Shown here: one piece after another, positions 14,876-23,121 of the stretch
Numbering within the stretch: the stretch's first letter is position 1
Layout of the letters: every line of letters starts with the position of its first letter
From: Prevotella sp. UBA2755
GTDB lineage: Bacteria > Bacteroidota > Bacteroidia > Bacteroidales > Bacteroidaceae
Assembly (NCBI GenBank): GCA_002353225.1
Contig: DEJF01000015.1
Span: 1-26,820 of the forward strand
DNA: 26,820 nucleotides
Direction: 5' to 3'
Notes under the pieces: generated by a model
Seen by the model: only the letters and a program-made list of their open reading frames with translations
What the model was told of the DNA's origin: nothing
Database searches by the model: none
Program-made: the position numbers and the translations under genes

Positions 14876-16072
14876 ATGAGGGATATGAGACAAAGATTGA
14901 CAGTTTTGCTTCGACGATTGCAAAATGCTCTCTATCGTTCTAAGTTTTTCCATTTAGACCATGTCGGTGTGGTCTTAATGGGGATGATAGTCGTGTCAGT
15001 ACTTGGATTCCTTGCTGTGAATATGTCTATCTTTAGTCCCTTGAAACGTGCCTTTGACGATTTCTCCATGACAGATATCTATTACCACCTTCAACGTAAT
15101 GACGCTTTGGAGTTGAATAGTGATATCGTGTTAGTAGATATGACGGAATTGCATGACCGTGGCGAGATAGGTCAGGTTATCCATGAGATTAATCAATGTT
15201 CTCCCAAAGTACTGGCAGTCGATTTGATTTTCCAGAACGAAGGGGGTGATGTCATGGCAAATGCAATGCTGGTGGGTGCTATTGATGAGAATCCAGGAAT
15301 CATTTTCTCAAGTAAGTTGATCGATTATCAACAAGAGGAAGATTCTTTTGCCCATTTGGTGACATCTTTCTTTAGTCAGGCGGGTGATTATCACTTTGCC
15401 TATGGTAATGTCGTGCAGAAACAAAGTGGGGGTATTATCCGTGACTGTTCCTTGTCAATGAAAATGAATGGGAAACCATTCTATTCGTTTGCTTACGCAA
15501 CGGCTTGTAAATACAAAGGTGTTAAGCCTCATCCACAGGATCCTAATATACGTCCTATTATATATGGGGATACAGATTTCCTGATAGTGAAAGCCCATGA
15601 TGTTAAAGAGCACGCTCAGTTGTTAAAAGATAAAATTGTCTTATTAGGGACAATCTCTTCAGAGGAAGATGCACATGTAACTCCCATAGGCAAGATGGCA
15701 GGGATGAAGATTCAGGCGTTTTCCATATTTACGATTCTAAAGAATCGCCAAGTCACCTACATGTCGGTATGGACGGGTTTGTTGCTGGCTTTCATTCTAT
15801 GTTATATTTCTGCATGGGTGGGGTATTGGATCATCAAGTGGATACCTAAACTGGCTGTTAATATCCTGAATTTCTATTACTTTCTCCTTGCGGCAATCCT
15901 TGTATGGATTGCGTTCCTCTGTTGGGTTCATTTTCAATATCAAGTCAATTTGCTGTACCCTCTCCTGGGGATTGCCCTTGTGGAGAAAGGTCGGTCGTAT
16001 TATAGTGGACTGATCAAATTGTTATATATGAAGAAGAAATGGAAATTCTTAGAGCATTCGCTGTATAAATGA
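14876..16072 (+). CDS. CHASE2-domain membrane sensor without output domain
   Basis: The 398-residue protein has a first membrane helix at about residues 29-50, a periplasmic CHASE2 domain (about 55-290) with typical blocks (NSDIVLVDMTELHDRGEIG, PKVLAVDLIF, DKIVLLGTISSEEDAHVTP), and three membrane helices at about 297-370. CHASE2 is an extracytoplasmic sensor domain, normally fused to a cyclase, kinase or adenylate-type output. Here only about 25 basic residues follow the last helix, so the signal must pass to another protein. The next gene, a secreted caspase-like protease, starts 7 bp after the stop and is the obvious partner. ATG at 14885 is an alternative start. Ligand unknown. Confidence 0.88.
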   Translation: MRDMRQRLTVLLRRLQNALYRSKFFHLDHVGVVLMGMIVVSVLGFLAVNMSIFSPLKRAFDDFSMTDIYYHLQRNDALELNSDIVLVDMTELHDRGEIGQVIHEINQCSPKVLAVDLIFQNEGGDVMANAMLVGAIDENPGIIFSSKLIDYQQEEDSFAHLVTSFFSQAGDYHFAYGNVVQKQSGGIIRDCSLSMKMNGKPFYSFAYATACKYKGVKPHPQDPNIRPIIYGDTDFLIVKAHDVKEHAQLLKDKIVLLGTISSEEDAHVTPIGKMAGMKIQAFSIFTILKNRQVTYMSVWTGLLLAFILCYISAWVGYWIIKWIPKLAVNILNFYYFLLAAILVWIAFLCWVHFQYQVNLLYPLLGIALVEKGRSYYSGLIKLLYMKKKWKFLEHSLYK

Positions 16073-16079
16073 TAGGCAT

Positions 16080-17981
16080 ATGAGAAAAAAAGTAGTAATG
16101 ATAACGTTGTCCTTGCTGGTCTTCATCACAGGAATGAGGGCACAAGCGTCGTTGGAACAAGGAGATGCAAAATATAAGGCAGGACAGATTACGGAGGCTA
16201 TTGAGTTATATGAGAAAGCCGCCAATGAAGGATCCGCAGAAGCCAAATATAAACTTGCCATGATTTACCATGAGGGTGATGGTGTGGAAAAGAACCATAT
16301 TACTGCCGTCATGTGGTTAAAGCGTGCAGTCCGACAACGTTATGCCAAGGCGGAATACCAATTGGCACTATGTTATGTGGATGGTCATGGAGTACCAGTT
16401 AGTTACGACAAGGCTATCATGTACATGAAAGCCTCCGCCTATCGTGGTTATAATGTTGCCCAAAAACGCCTTGCGGAACTTTATAGTAAGGGAATCATTG
16501 TTGAGGCTGATCAGAAAGAAAGTGATCGCTGGATGGCGATGTATAGGGGGGAACCCATTAACATCGCAGAACTGCACCCGACGAAGATAAAGGCACCAGC
16601 AGACACCACTAAAGTCTCTGTCAAAGAACCAGAGATAAAACCCGCGGAGAAAGTGGTGGCAAAGACAACGGATTCAATACCTCAAATGGTTGTTGAAGTT
16701 GATAGTGATGGTGTCACAAGACAGCGGATTTTGTTTTGGCTTTACAACTCTCAGGATGCTTCCTCATTGAAAGAGACGGATAATAAGCAACTAAAAGAGA
16801 AGGAAAACTTAAAATTGGCACATGTCCCTTTAGAGGCTATCAGAAAGAGTATAAATGACGAGGAGACTGCCCGGCAGACTGAGGAGTCTTCACAGAATAA
16901 TCAGGAAACTCCCAAAGAGTCAGAGCCAAAGAAAGAACCTGAAGGCAATGGGGCTCCAGTCGTTAAGATACTTTATCCAGAAGACCAGTCCTATTTCCAT
17001 ACCGATATAGTGAAATTGAAGTATCAGTTGTTGGCACAAGGACTGGAAGGAGCCACACAAATTGTCGTGATGGTAGATGGTGTCCGACAATCAGACACTC
17101 GTGCGGTAAAACAGGCTAATACGATTGATGTGGAGGTACCTAATCGTGATTGTACTATTATGATGTATGCTCAGAACGAGAGAGGTAATAGTGTGCCTGC
17201 TACTATCCGCTTGATTCGTGAAAATGTCACTCAGTTTGATCTGCCACACCTCTATGCGGTGGTCATCGGTGTTGGTGACTACGACGATCCTGTACTACCC
17301 GATTTGAAACTGACGACAAAAGACGCGCAAGACTTTGCCCGTGCTGTTGAGTCGAAGAAAGGACAACCATTTAGTGATGTACAAGTGAAATTACTTTGTG
17401 ATCAAGAGGCAACACGCTCTGATATCTTTGAGGCGATGCAATGGATGGCACAGGAGGCCCGTCCCAATGATCTTTGCATGTTTTTCTTTGCGGGACATGG
17501 TTATCGCGACGAAAAAGACCGTTTTTATTTCGTTCCATTTGGCGGAAAGACAGGAAGAACATACGAGTGTTTCAGTTCTTTCGATTTCAGAACTGCGGCA
17601 GACGAAATTAACTCTAAGTTCATTATTTTTGCGGATGCCTGTTATTCTGCTGCTTTGTTAGAAGGCAGCCGCTCAGCCTCTGCTCAGCATTTCGTAGAGC
17701 AACTGCAGCGTTCAAGAAATGGGATGTTGCTTTATGCCTCAAGTTCTGGAGATACAAAGTCAAAAGAGAATACCTCATGGGGAAATGGCGCCTTTACAAA
17801 AGCATTGCTGGAGGCTTTTCACGGTGCGGCAAGACATGACGGCGATGAGGGGTTGTCAACTCGTGCGTTGGACGCCTATCTCTATGATGCAGTCCGCAAA
17901 ACAACGGGCTACAAACAGACTCCTATATTTATGAATCCAAGTGGTATAGAACATTTTAATATATTTACTTATGAGAAATAG
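16080..17981 (+). CDS. Secreted Sel1-repeat/caspase-family (C14) protease
   Basis: Residues 1-23 are a signal peptide ending AQA. Residues about 25-140 hold three Sel1/TPR-like repeats (AANEGSAEAKYKLAMIYHEG, then AEYQLALCYVDGHG). A low-complexity acidic and Lys-rich linker (170-290) leads to an Ig-like segment (about 293-382) and a caspase domain (about 390-625). The catalytic dyad is intact: His473 in FFAGHG and Cys521 in FADACYS. The domain opens LYAVVIGVGDYDDP, as in metacaspase-like bacterial proteins. The signal peptide places the protease in the periplasm or at the outer surface, unlike cytosolic death-effector caspases. It lies between the CHASE2 sensor and a FecR/DUF4384-like protein, overlapping the latter by 11 bp. 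Substrate unknown. Confidence 0.92.
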   Translation: MRKKVVMITLSLLVFITGMRAQASLEQGDAKYKAGQITEAIELYEKAANEGSAEAKYKLAMIYHEGDGVEKNHITAVMWLKRAVRQRYAKAEYQLALCYVDGHGVPVSYDKAIMYMKASAYRGYNVAQKRLAELYSKGIIVEADQKESDRWMAMYRGEPINIAELHPTKIKAPADTTKVSVKEPEIKPAEKVVAKTTDSIPQMVVEVDSDGVTRQRILFWLYNSQDASSLKETDNKQLKEKENLKLAHVPLEAIRKSINDEETARQTEESSQNNQETPKESEPKKEPEGNGAPVVKILYPEDQSYFHTDIVKLKYQLLAQGLEGATQIVVMVDGVRQSDTRAVKQANTIDVEVPNRDCTIMMYAQNERGNSVPATIRLIRENVTQFDLPHLYAVVIGVGDYDDPVLPDLKLTTKDAQDFARAVESKKGQPFSDVQVKLLCDQEATRSDIFEAMQWMAQEARPNDLCMFFFAGHGYRDEKDRFYFVPFGGKTGRTYECFSSFDFRTAADEINSKFIIFADACYSAALLEGSRSASAQHFVEQLQRSRNGMLLYASSSGDTKSKENTSWGNGAFTKALLEAFHGAARHDGDEGLSTRALDAYLYDAVRKTTGYKQTPIFMNPSGIEHFNIFTYEK

Positions 17982-18873
17982 ATTGTTAATGCTTTTACTG
18001 GTTTTCATGCCATTGTTGTTGACAGCCCAGTCGTACGTGGTATACTCTGTGATAGGTAGCGTCCAGATGCAAAATGGAAAAGCAATGGTGCCATTGAGAC
18101 CTCGTAAGATGGTAACTGCTCAGACGAAAATACAGATAGGCAATGAAAGTTCTGTGACGATTCTTGATGAGAAGAATTCCAAGATGTATATGTTTACATC
18201 CAAAGGTCTGAATAGTATTGGACAACTGATTACCAAATCCGCGTCTCATGCTAAGAATTTGTCAAAACAATATATGAGTTATATTGTGAAGCAGATGTTT
18301 GCTGATGGCAGTCAGAAGATGTCACATCCCGATAGTTATATGCAAACGACTGCTACAGCATATCGTTCTGGCACAAATGATTCACTCCTGATAAATAAAA
18401 TGGCAGAGTTGCTGTCTGGTAATCCACTGGAAAGCATGGAGTCTCGTCTGATAGATCCAAAGACTCCACTTCTGACGGATTATGATGTAGAGTTTGATTT
18501 AATCAACTGTGACACAGGATTGCCTGTCGGCGATAATGTGGAAGCAGGTACCAGTTGCTATGTAAGAGTCAATAATCGTTCTGCAGAGGTGTTGTATATG
18601 AATGTCCTTGATATTGATGATCAAGGGAATAAATATCTGGTATTACCGATAGATGAGGCACATACTTGTGCTCATTTATTGGTACCACCTTTTGGAACTG
18701 TATCTTTCAAGGCGGATCCCTTTATTTTTGGTGACAATCCCTCTAAGGAAGTATTCCTGTTGATGGCGACACCTGACCCTATTGATTTCAGTATTGTGAT
18801 GAACCCGATTCATTCTGATGGGAATGCAGGTATGCAGACTGGTCTGTTACGTAAGTTCTATCAGGTTAAGTGA
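17971..18873 (+). CDS. Exported FecR-like / DUF4384-like protein
   Basis: The gene starts inside the last codons of the caspase gene (11-bp overlap), which implies translational coupling. Residues 1-20 form a signal peptide (ends LLTAQ). Residues about 22-75 resemble a FecR-type beta domain (GSVQMQNGKAMVPLRPRK, then QIGNESSVTILD). Residues about 165-285 fit DUF4384 (AGTSCYVRVNNRSAEVLYMNVLDIDDQG trimmed around 190-215, KYLVLPIDEAH, EVFLLMATPDPIDF), a domain repeatedly found beside or fused to caspase and CHAT proteases. It is probably a periplasmic partner or substrate-binding module for the caspase. Domain assignments are by pattern and of moderate certainty. Confidence 0.75.
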   Translation: MRNRLLMLLLVFMPLLLTAQSYVVYSVIGSVQMQNGKAMVPLRPRKMVTAQTKIQIGNESSVTILDEKNSKMYMFTSKGLNSIGQLITKSASHAKNLSKQYMSYIVKQMFADGSQKMSHPDSYMQTTATAYRSGTNDSLLINKMAELLSGNPLESMESRLIDPKTPLLTDYDVEFDLINCDTGLPVGDNVEAGTSCYVRVNNRSAEVLYMNVLDIDDQGNKYLVLPIDEAHTCAHLLVPPFGTVSFKADPFIFGDNPSKEVFLLMATPDPIDFSIVMNPIHSDGNAGMQTGLLRKFYQVK

Positions 18874-18882
18874 TAAGTGTCC

Positions 18883-19710
18883 ATGGTTTTCCGTACAAAG
18901 ATTACGATAGACCGTCCGTCTTTCCAGATTGAACCGATGGAGCAGGTTCTATTGGTAGGCTCTTGTTTTGCAGACAATATAGGGAAACGATTCGTGGATG
19001 ATAAGTTTAAGGCTATAGTCAATCCTTTCGGGGTGATGTATAACCCAGCCTCGGTGCTCCATACGATTGAGCGAATAGAGGATGCTCCCAGAGTGGTGTT
19101 CCTGACCTTAGGCACCAATCATGTTTACCGTCTGAAAGAGACGGGTGAGATTGTGGATAATTGTGAGAAACGCCCTCAGAGTCTCTTTCAGGAAGAAGAA
19201 CTGACCGTGGAGGCATGTGTGGACTATCTGTGCAAGTCAATCAATATCCTGCGGAAACGCCGTCCCGACGTTCATGTGGTATTGACAGTGAGTCCTATCC
19301 GTTATCAGAAATATGGATTTCATGGCAGCCAACTTTCCAAAGCGACCCTCTTGCTGGCGGTGGATAAGGTAACTAGAATACCTAGTATCCCTACTTCTCC
19401 TAGTATCCCTAGTACTACTAGTTACTTTCCTGCCTACGAAATTGTAAACGACGAGTTGCGTGACTACCGCTTCTATGCCTCCGATATGCTGCATCCCTCA
19501 GAACAGACAGTTGACTATATCTGGGAACGCTTGTCAGAGACGTATTTCAGTGAGGCTACAAAAAAGTTTTTGCAGGAATGGTATCCCATTAAACAGGCAT
19601 TGAATCACAAGCCTTTCCACCCATATTCTGAGGAATATAAGGCGTTTATGGATAAAACTATGTTAAAAGTAGACGAGTTGAAGAAGAAATATCCTACCTT
19701 TGCACTATGA
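18883..19710 (+). CDS. GSCFA-domain protein
   Basis: The family name comes from the motif seen at residues 26-30 (LLVGSCFADNIG). Further family blocks are NPFGVMYNP, TLGTNHVYRL, VVLTVSPIR and FPAYEIVNDELRDYRFYASD, followed by DMLHPS. The fold is SGNH-hydrolase-like and members are presumed esterases or acyl-transfer enzymes; the substrate is not known. The start is the ATG at 18883, 9 bp after the previous stop; a GTG at 18877 would add two residues. The stop overlaps the ATG of the next gene (ATGA). Residues about 163-180 (VTRIPSIPTSPSIPSTTS) are low-complexity and come from a CTAG-rich stretch where the family normally has a short helix-loop. Confidence 0.92.
   Translation: MVFRTKITIDRPSFQIEPMEQVLLVGSCFADNIGKRFVDDKFKAIVNPFGVMYNPASVLHTIERIEDAPRVVFLTLGTNHVYRLKETGEIVDNCEKRPQSLFQEEELTVEACVDYLCKSINILRKRRPDVHVVLTVSPIRYQKYGFHGSQLSKATLLLAVDKVTRIPSIPTSPSIPSTTSYFPAYEIVNDELRDYRFYASDMLHPSEQTVDYIWERLSETYFSEATKKFLQEWYPIKQALNHKPFHPYSEEYKAFMDKTMLKVDELKKKYPTFAL
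19373..19421 (+). repeat. In-frame CTAG-rich mini-repeat in the GSCFA gene
   Basis: Five CTAG tetramers fall within 49 bp (19373, 19382, 19400, 19409, 19418), at spacings of 9, 18, 9 and 9 bp, with the unit CCTAGTATC repeated. The 9-bp step keeps the reading frame and encodes Ile/Pro/Ser/Thr. I noticed CTAG almost nowhere else in the conserved 9.7-24 kb part except the second cluster at 20500. Confidence 0.8.
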
Positions 19711-22205
19711 TTTACACAATAGAAAAGATTACAACGCTCATTGGAGCCCGTCGCATCGGACATGCCGATGCAAAGATTGGATGGCTGTTGACAGACAGCC
19801 GTTCCTTGTGTTTCCCGGAAGAGACTTTGTTTTTCGCCCTTCGCTCCCAACGGAATGACGGACATAAGTATATTGATGACTTGTACCGTCGAGGTGTACG
19901 GAATTTCGTAGTGGAGAATATCTCTCCATTCTCAACTTTCAACGCTCAATATGAGAATGCCAACTTTCTGGTCGTGCCCTCACCTTTGGAGGCGTTGCAA
20001 CGATTGGCGGAGCGCCATCGTGATGAGTTTGATATTCCTATCGTTGGTATCACTGGCTCTAATGGTAAGACGATGGTAAAGGAATGGCTTTACCAGATAT
20101 TGTCCCCGCAGATGGTTGTGACACGCTCTCCTCGTAGTTACAACTCACAGATAGGTGTGCCCCTGTCGGTATGGTTATTGAATGAACAGACACAGGTGGG
20201 TATCTTTGAGGCTGGTATCAGTGAACCTGGTGAGATGCAGTCCCTGCATGATATCATCCAACCGACCATCGGTGTGCTGACCTCTTTGGGTAGCGCCCAT
20301 CAGAAGAATTTCCGCTCGATGGATGAGAAATGCATGGAGAAACTGCAACTTTTCCATGGTGCGAAAGTTATCGCCTATGACAGTGATAATGATACCATCA
20401 GCCGTTGCATCCGACGTTCTGGTTATAAGGGTGAGAAGATTGGATGGAGCCGTGAGAACCAGTCGGCACCGCTGTTTATAGATAATATCTATAGTAATCC
20501 TAGTTCTACGAGATATACTAGTTCCACTAGCGTTTCCTATATTTATAAAGGCATCCGAGGGGAATATCACCTGCCTTTTATTGATGAGGCTTCCTTGGAG
20601 TGCTCTTTCGCTTGTGCCGGCATCGCCCTCTATTTAGGTGTGACTGCTGAAGACCTTGACGCTCGGATGTCCCAGTTGGAGCCTGTCGCCATGCGCCTGG
20701 AGGTGAAAGAGGGACAGCATGGCTGTACGTTGATTAACGACTCCTATAACTCCGATATCAACTCTTTGGATATTGCCCTCGACTTCATGAACCGTCGCCC
20801 AGAGAATCAGGGACGTCACCGCACATTGATACTTAGTGATATCCAACAGACTGGAATGGATAAGTCTGAACTCTATCGGGAAGTCAGTGACCTCTGCCAG
20901 AAACGGGGTATCGACCGACTGATAGGTATTGGAACCGCTATCCAGTCGCAGGCTGATGTGATAACGGTGGAAGACAAAGCGTTCTTCCCAGGGGTCGAAC
21001 AGTTCGTGGCAAGTAACTTGTTCCGCAGTCTGCATGATGAGGTAATCTTGTTAAAGGGTGCCCGTGTCTTTGGGTTTGACCATCTCACGGAACTCTTGGA
21101 ACAGAAAGTACATGAGACCATCCTGGAGGTCAACCTGAATGCGGTGGTGGATAATCTGAATTTCTACCGTTCGTTCCTGAAACCAGAGACCAAACTGGTC
21201 TGCATGGTGAAGGCGGATGCCTATGGTGCCGGTGCTGTGGAGGTGGCAAAGACGTTGCAGGACCATCGTGTCGACTATCTTGCCGTGGCTGTCGCTGACG
21301 AGGGTGTGACGCTCCGTCGGCATGGCATCACCCAGAATATCATGATTATGAATCCGGAGATGACCGCCTTCAAGACAATGTTCGACTATGACTTGGAACC
21401 TGAGGTCTATTCCTTCCGACTGATGGACGCACTGATTCATGCGGCGGAGAAAGAGGGTATCACGGGCTGGCCTGTGCATATCAAGTTAGATACGGGAATG
21501 CACCGTCTGGGCTTCGACCCCGAGAAAGACATCGATGAGGTCATCGCACGACTAAAGCGCCAGAATGCTATCATTCCTCGATCGGTATTCTCTCATTTCG
21601 TGGGTTCTGACAGTGATGACTTCGATAACTTCTCCGCTATGCAGTTTGAGAAATTTGATGTGGCAAGCAAAAAACTGCAGGCTGCTTTCTCGCATAAGAT
21701 ACTCCGTCACATGGACAACTCTGCGGCGATAGAGCATTTCCCTGAGCGTCAGATGGATATGTGCCGCTTAGGACTCGGACTCTATGGCGTGGATCCCCGT
21801 GACAACCGTATGCTGCATACCGTCAGCACCCTGAAGACCACCATCCTCCAGTTACGTCACGTACCTAAGGAGGAGACGGTGGGATATAGCCGTAAGGGAA
21901 TCCTGACCCGTGACAGTGTGATTGCCGCCATACCTATCGGTTATGCCGATGGTCTTAACCGTCATTTGGGACGTGGCAAGTGCTATTGTCTGGTGAACGG
22001 ACAGAAAGCCCCCTACGTGGGTAATATCTGTATGGATGTCGCCATGATTGACGTGACGGATATCGACTGTAAGGAAGGTGACAGTGTGGAGATCTTTGGC
22101 GAGCATCTGCCCGTCACCGTCCTCTCCGATGTCCTTGATACTATCCCTTATGAGGTGATGACGAGTGTCAGCAACCGAGTGAAGAAAGTGTATTATCAGG
22201 ACTAA
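19707..22205 (+). CDS. murF-alr: MurF - alanine racemase fusion
   Basis: The 832-residue protein joins two peptidoglycan enzymes. Residues about 1-455 are MurF-like, the ligase that adds D-Ala-D-Ala to UDP-MurNAc-tripeptide, with the ATP loop GITGSNGKT at 114-122 and INDSYNSD near 343-350. Residues about 470-832 are alanine racemase: the PLP lysine K502 in MVKADAYG, HIKLDTGMHRLGF near 591-603, the catalytic tyrosine Y727 in TVGYSRKG, and IPIGYADG. This fusion is usual in Bacteroidetes, though the ligase half is often considered divergent. It overlaps the GSCFA stop by 4 bp. A CTAG-rich in-frame insert lies at residues about 262-276. All key residues seen are intact. Cytosolic. Confidence 0.95.
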   Translation: MIYTIEKITTLIGARRIGHADAKIGWLLTDSRSLCFPEETLFFALRSQRNDGHKYIDDLYRRGVRNFVVENISPFSTFNAQYENANFLVVPSPLEALQRLAERHRDEFDIPIVGITGSNGKTMVKEWLYQILSPQMVVTRSPRSYNSQIGVPLSVWLLNEQTQVGIFEAGISEPGEMQSLHDIIQPTIGVLTSLGSAHQKNFRSMDEKCMEKLQLFHGAKVIAYDSDNDTISRCIRRSGYKGEKIGWSRENQSAPLFIDNIYSNPSSTRYTSSTSVSYIYKGIRGEYHLPFIDEASLECSFACAGIALYLGVTAEDLDARMSQLEPVAMRLEVKEGQHGCTLINDSYNSDINSLDIALDFMNRRPENQGRHRTLILSDIQQTGMDKSELYREVSDLCQKRGIDRLIGIGTAIQSQADVITVEDKAFFPGVEQFVASNLFRSLHDEVILLKGARVFGFDHLTELLEQKVHETILEVNLNAVVDNLNFYRSFLKPETKLVCMVKADAYGAGAVEVAKTLQDHRVDYLAVAVADEGVTLRRHGITQNIMIMNPEMTAFKTMFDYDLEPEVYSFRLMDALIHAAEKEGITGWPVHIKLDTGMHRLGFDPEKDIDEVIARLKRQNAIIPRSVFSHFVGSDSDDFDNFSAMQFEKFDVASKKLQAAFSHKILRHMDNSAAIEHFPERQMDMCRLGLGLYGVDPRDNRMLHTVSTLKTTILQLRHVPKEETVGYSRKGILTRDSVIAAIPIGYADGLNRHLGRGKCYCLVNGQKAPYVGNICMDVAMIDVTDIDCKEGDSVEIFGEHLPVTVLSDVLDTIPYEVMTSVSNRVKKVYYQD
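20500..20530 (+). repeat. In-frame CTAG-rich mini-repeat in murF-alr
   Basis: Three CTAG tetramers (20500, 20518, 20527) occur in 31 bp at 18- and 9-bp spacing, the same 9-bp step as in the GSCFA gene. The segment encodes a Ser/Thr-rich run (NPSSTRYTSSTS) just before the strand SYIYKG, in a probable surface loop. Confidence 0.75.
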
Positions 22206-22236
22206 AACCAGTCCCCTGAATCAGGGTAGTGGTTTT
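22204..22236 (+). terminator. Possible terminator after murF-alr
   Basis: AAAACCA (22204-22210) can pair with TGGTTTT (22230-22236), and CCCTGA with TCAGGG inside it. The hairpin starts at the alr stop codon and ends in TTTT. It overlaps the Bro-N remnant coding sequence, so the symmetry may be partly accidental. Confidence 0.35.
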
Positions 22237-22398
22237 GTCCTCCTTGTCTACATGTGTCGCAAGAGCATTCTCTGGTTTCGCATACCCCAGTGCCTGTGCC
22301 ACATCCTTACCTACAAAGAAGGTCTCGCCCCTCCCATTTGTCATTGTCCGTACCTCTCCGAACATGTTGTTTTTGAAAACTTGAATCTTTGTTCTCAT
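22206..22398 (-). pseudogene. Truncated Bro-N phage antirepressor
   Basis: On the minus strand an ATG at 22396-22398 opens a Bro-N domain: residues begin MRTKIQVFKNNMFGEVRT, then FFVGKDVAQALGYAKPENAL and HVDKEDKTTTLIQGTG. Bro-N is the DNA-binding N-terminal domain of phage and prophage antirepressors. The match ends abruptly after about 64 residues, where the sequence meets the 3' end of alr; the frame then runs antisense into alr and stops at 22168. The C-terminal domain and the rest of the usual 150-270 residues are absent. It is a prophage or mobile-element scar; a promoter is still present upstream. Confidence 0.85.
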
Positions 22399-22501
22399 TT
22401 TTTTCGAGTTTTGTGAGGAAGAAGTGCTGAAATCGGTACCTTTTCACTCATGAGACTTCCGTCACTCACTTCACTCGGGTTCTGTGTCATTATTGACATT
22501 G

Positions 22502-22533
22502 CAAAAGTAGGACATAAAAAAAGCCCAGGCAAT
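22502..22533 (-). promoter_or_regulatory. Promoter of the truncated Bro-N gene
   Basis: On the minus strand ATTG (22530-22533), 20 bp, TACTTTTG (22502-22509). The leader between here and 22398 repeats GAGTGA-like words (for example around 22442-22480), which could be operator sites. Confidence 0.5.
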
Positions 22534-22557
22534 TATTGTCGGAGCATTAGAATGTTT

Positions 22558-22608
22558 TTTAGAAGGTTTAGAAGGTTTTTTAGAACATTTAGAAACTATT
22601 TTAGAAGG
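22558..22608. repeat. Phased array of TTTAGAAnn 9-mers
   Basis: Five units of TTTAGAA plus two bases start at 22558, 22567, 22579, 22588 and 22600, with spacings of 9, 12, 9 and 12 bp. The pair therefore recurs every 21 bp, two turns of the helix. The array lies just upstream of the Bro-N promoter. Read on the minus strand it encodes a Pro-Ser-Lys-rich run with no start codon. Confidence 0.7.
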
Positions 22609-22676
22609 TCTAAATTCGCATTTGACAGTCTCTCACGAATGAGAGACAATACATCATTTTCTTCTGTTTGATTCAT
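22596..22676 (-). CDS. Possible 26-residue peptide
   Basis: On the minus strand ATG at 22674-22676 opens a short frame (begins MNQTEENDVLSLIRERLSN) ending TAG in the repeat array. It could form one amphipathic helix. The DNA within it has a perfect hairpin GTCTCTC/GAGAGAC (22628-22647). It may be a leader peptide or remnant of the Bro-N element; support is weak. Confidence 0.25.
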   Translation of the reverse strand: MNQTEENDVLSLIRERLSNANLDLLK

Positions 22677-22774
22677 ATATGAGTTTTTAATATTGAATTT
22701 TTAAGTGTGGTTTTTACAAATTCAGAGAATAATCATAGCTTATATGATTCCCAAAGGGTCATGAAGTGTCGTCC

Positions 22775-22929
22775 ATTTTTTCCATAATGATTTTAGTTAT
22801 GCTTTTAGTTATCCTATCACGATATACCGTCAATGCCCACGCCGTTCGCCGTGAGCATGACAGCCTTGTCTCGTGATTTATCAAGATGCAATTTGGGGCA
22901 CAAGACTGAGCTCTTTTCTCAATGTCATG
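22775..22929 (-). ncRNA. Candidate structured RNA with nested stems
   Basis: Downstream (minus strand) of a consensus promoter, ATCACGA and TCGTGAT (22816-22822 and 22871-22877) pair perfectly and enclose an inner hairpin made by 22829-22841 and 22850-22861 (GTCA, TGC and CACG blocks pair with CGTG, GCA and TGAC). No protein of useful length is encoded here; the first ATG of note would give only MEKMDDTS. It could be a small RNA or a leader. Confidence 0.4.
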
Positions 22930-22960
22930 CAAAGGTACAAAATTTGTTACAATCCGCAAA
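22930..22960 (-). promoter_or_regulatory. Consensus promoter, minus strand
   Basis: On the minus strand TTTG (22957-22960), 19 bp, TACCTTTG (22930-22937), a full match to the consensus. No ordinary gene lies downstream, which supports the RNA candidate at 22775-22929. Confidence 0.65.
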
Positions 22961-23026
22961 CACTTTTACAACTTTTAATGATAAAATGATGGATATATTG
23001 TATATGCAATATACCATAATTGGGGT

Positions 23027-23070
23027 AAAAAAAGAACTCCTGCGCCTGTCATTAAGACTTGCGCAGGAGT
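23027..23070 (-). terminator. Rho-independent terminator
   Basis: ACTCCTGCGC (23036-23045) and GCGCAGGAGT (23061-23070) form a perfect 10-bp stem with a 15-nt loop. On the minus strand it is followed by TTC and a run of seven T (23027-23033). It ends the transcript of the secreted-protein remnant and the 40-residue gene. Confidence 0.85.
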
Positions 23071-23121
23071 ATTTAGATTGTTCATCGTATCGATGATTAG
23101 TAAATACTATTCTGATAGCTT

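Noticed and set aside
22558..22608. TTTAGAA array as a CRISPR or replication iterons
   Set aside because: There are no spacers, no cas genes and no replication initiator gene nearby; an operator array is the simpler reading.
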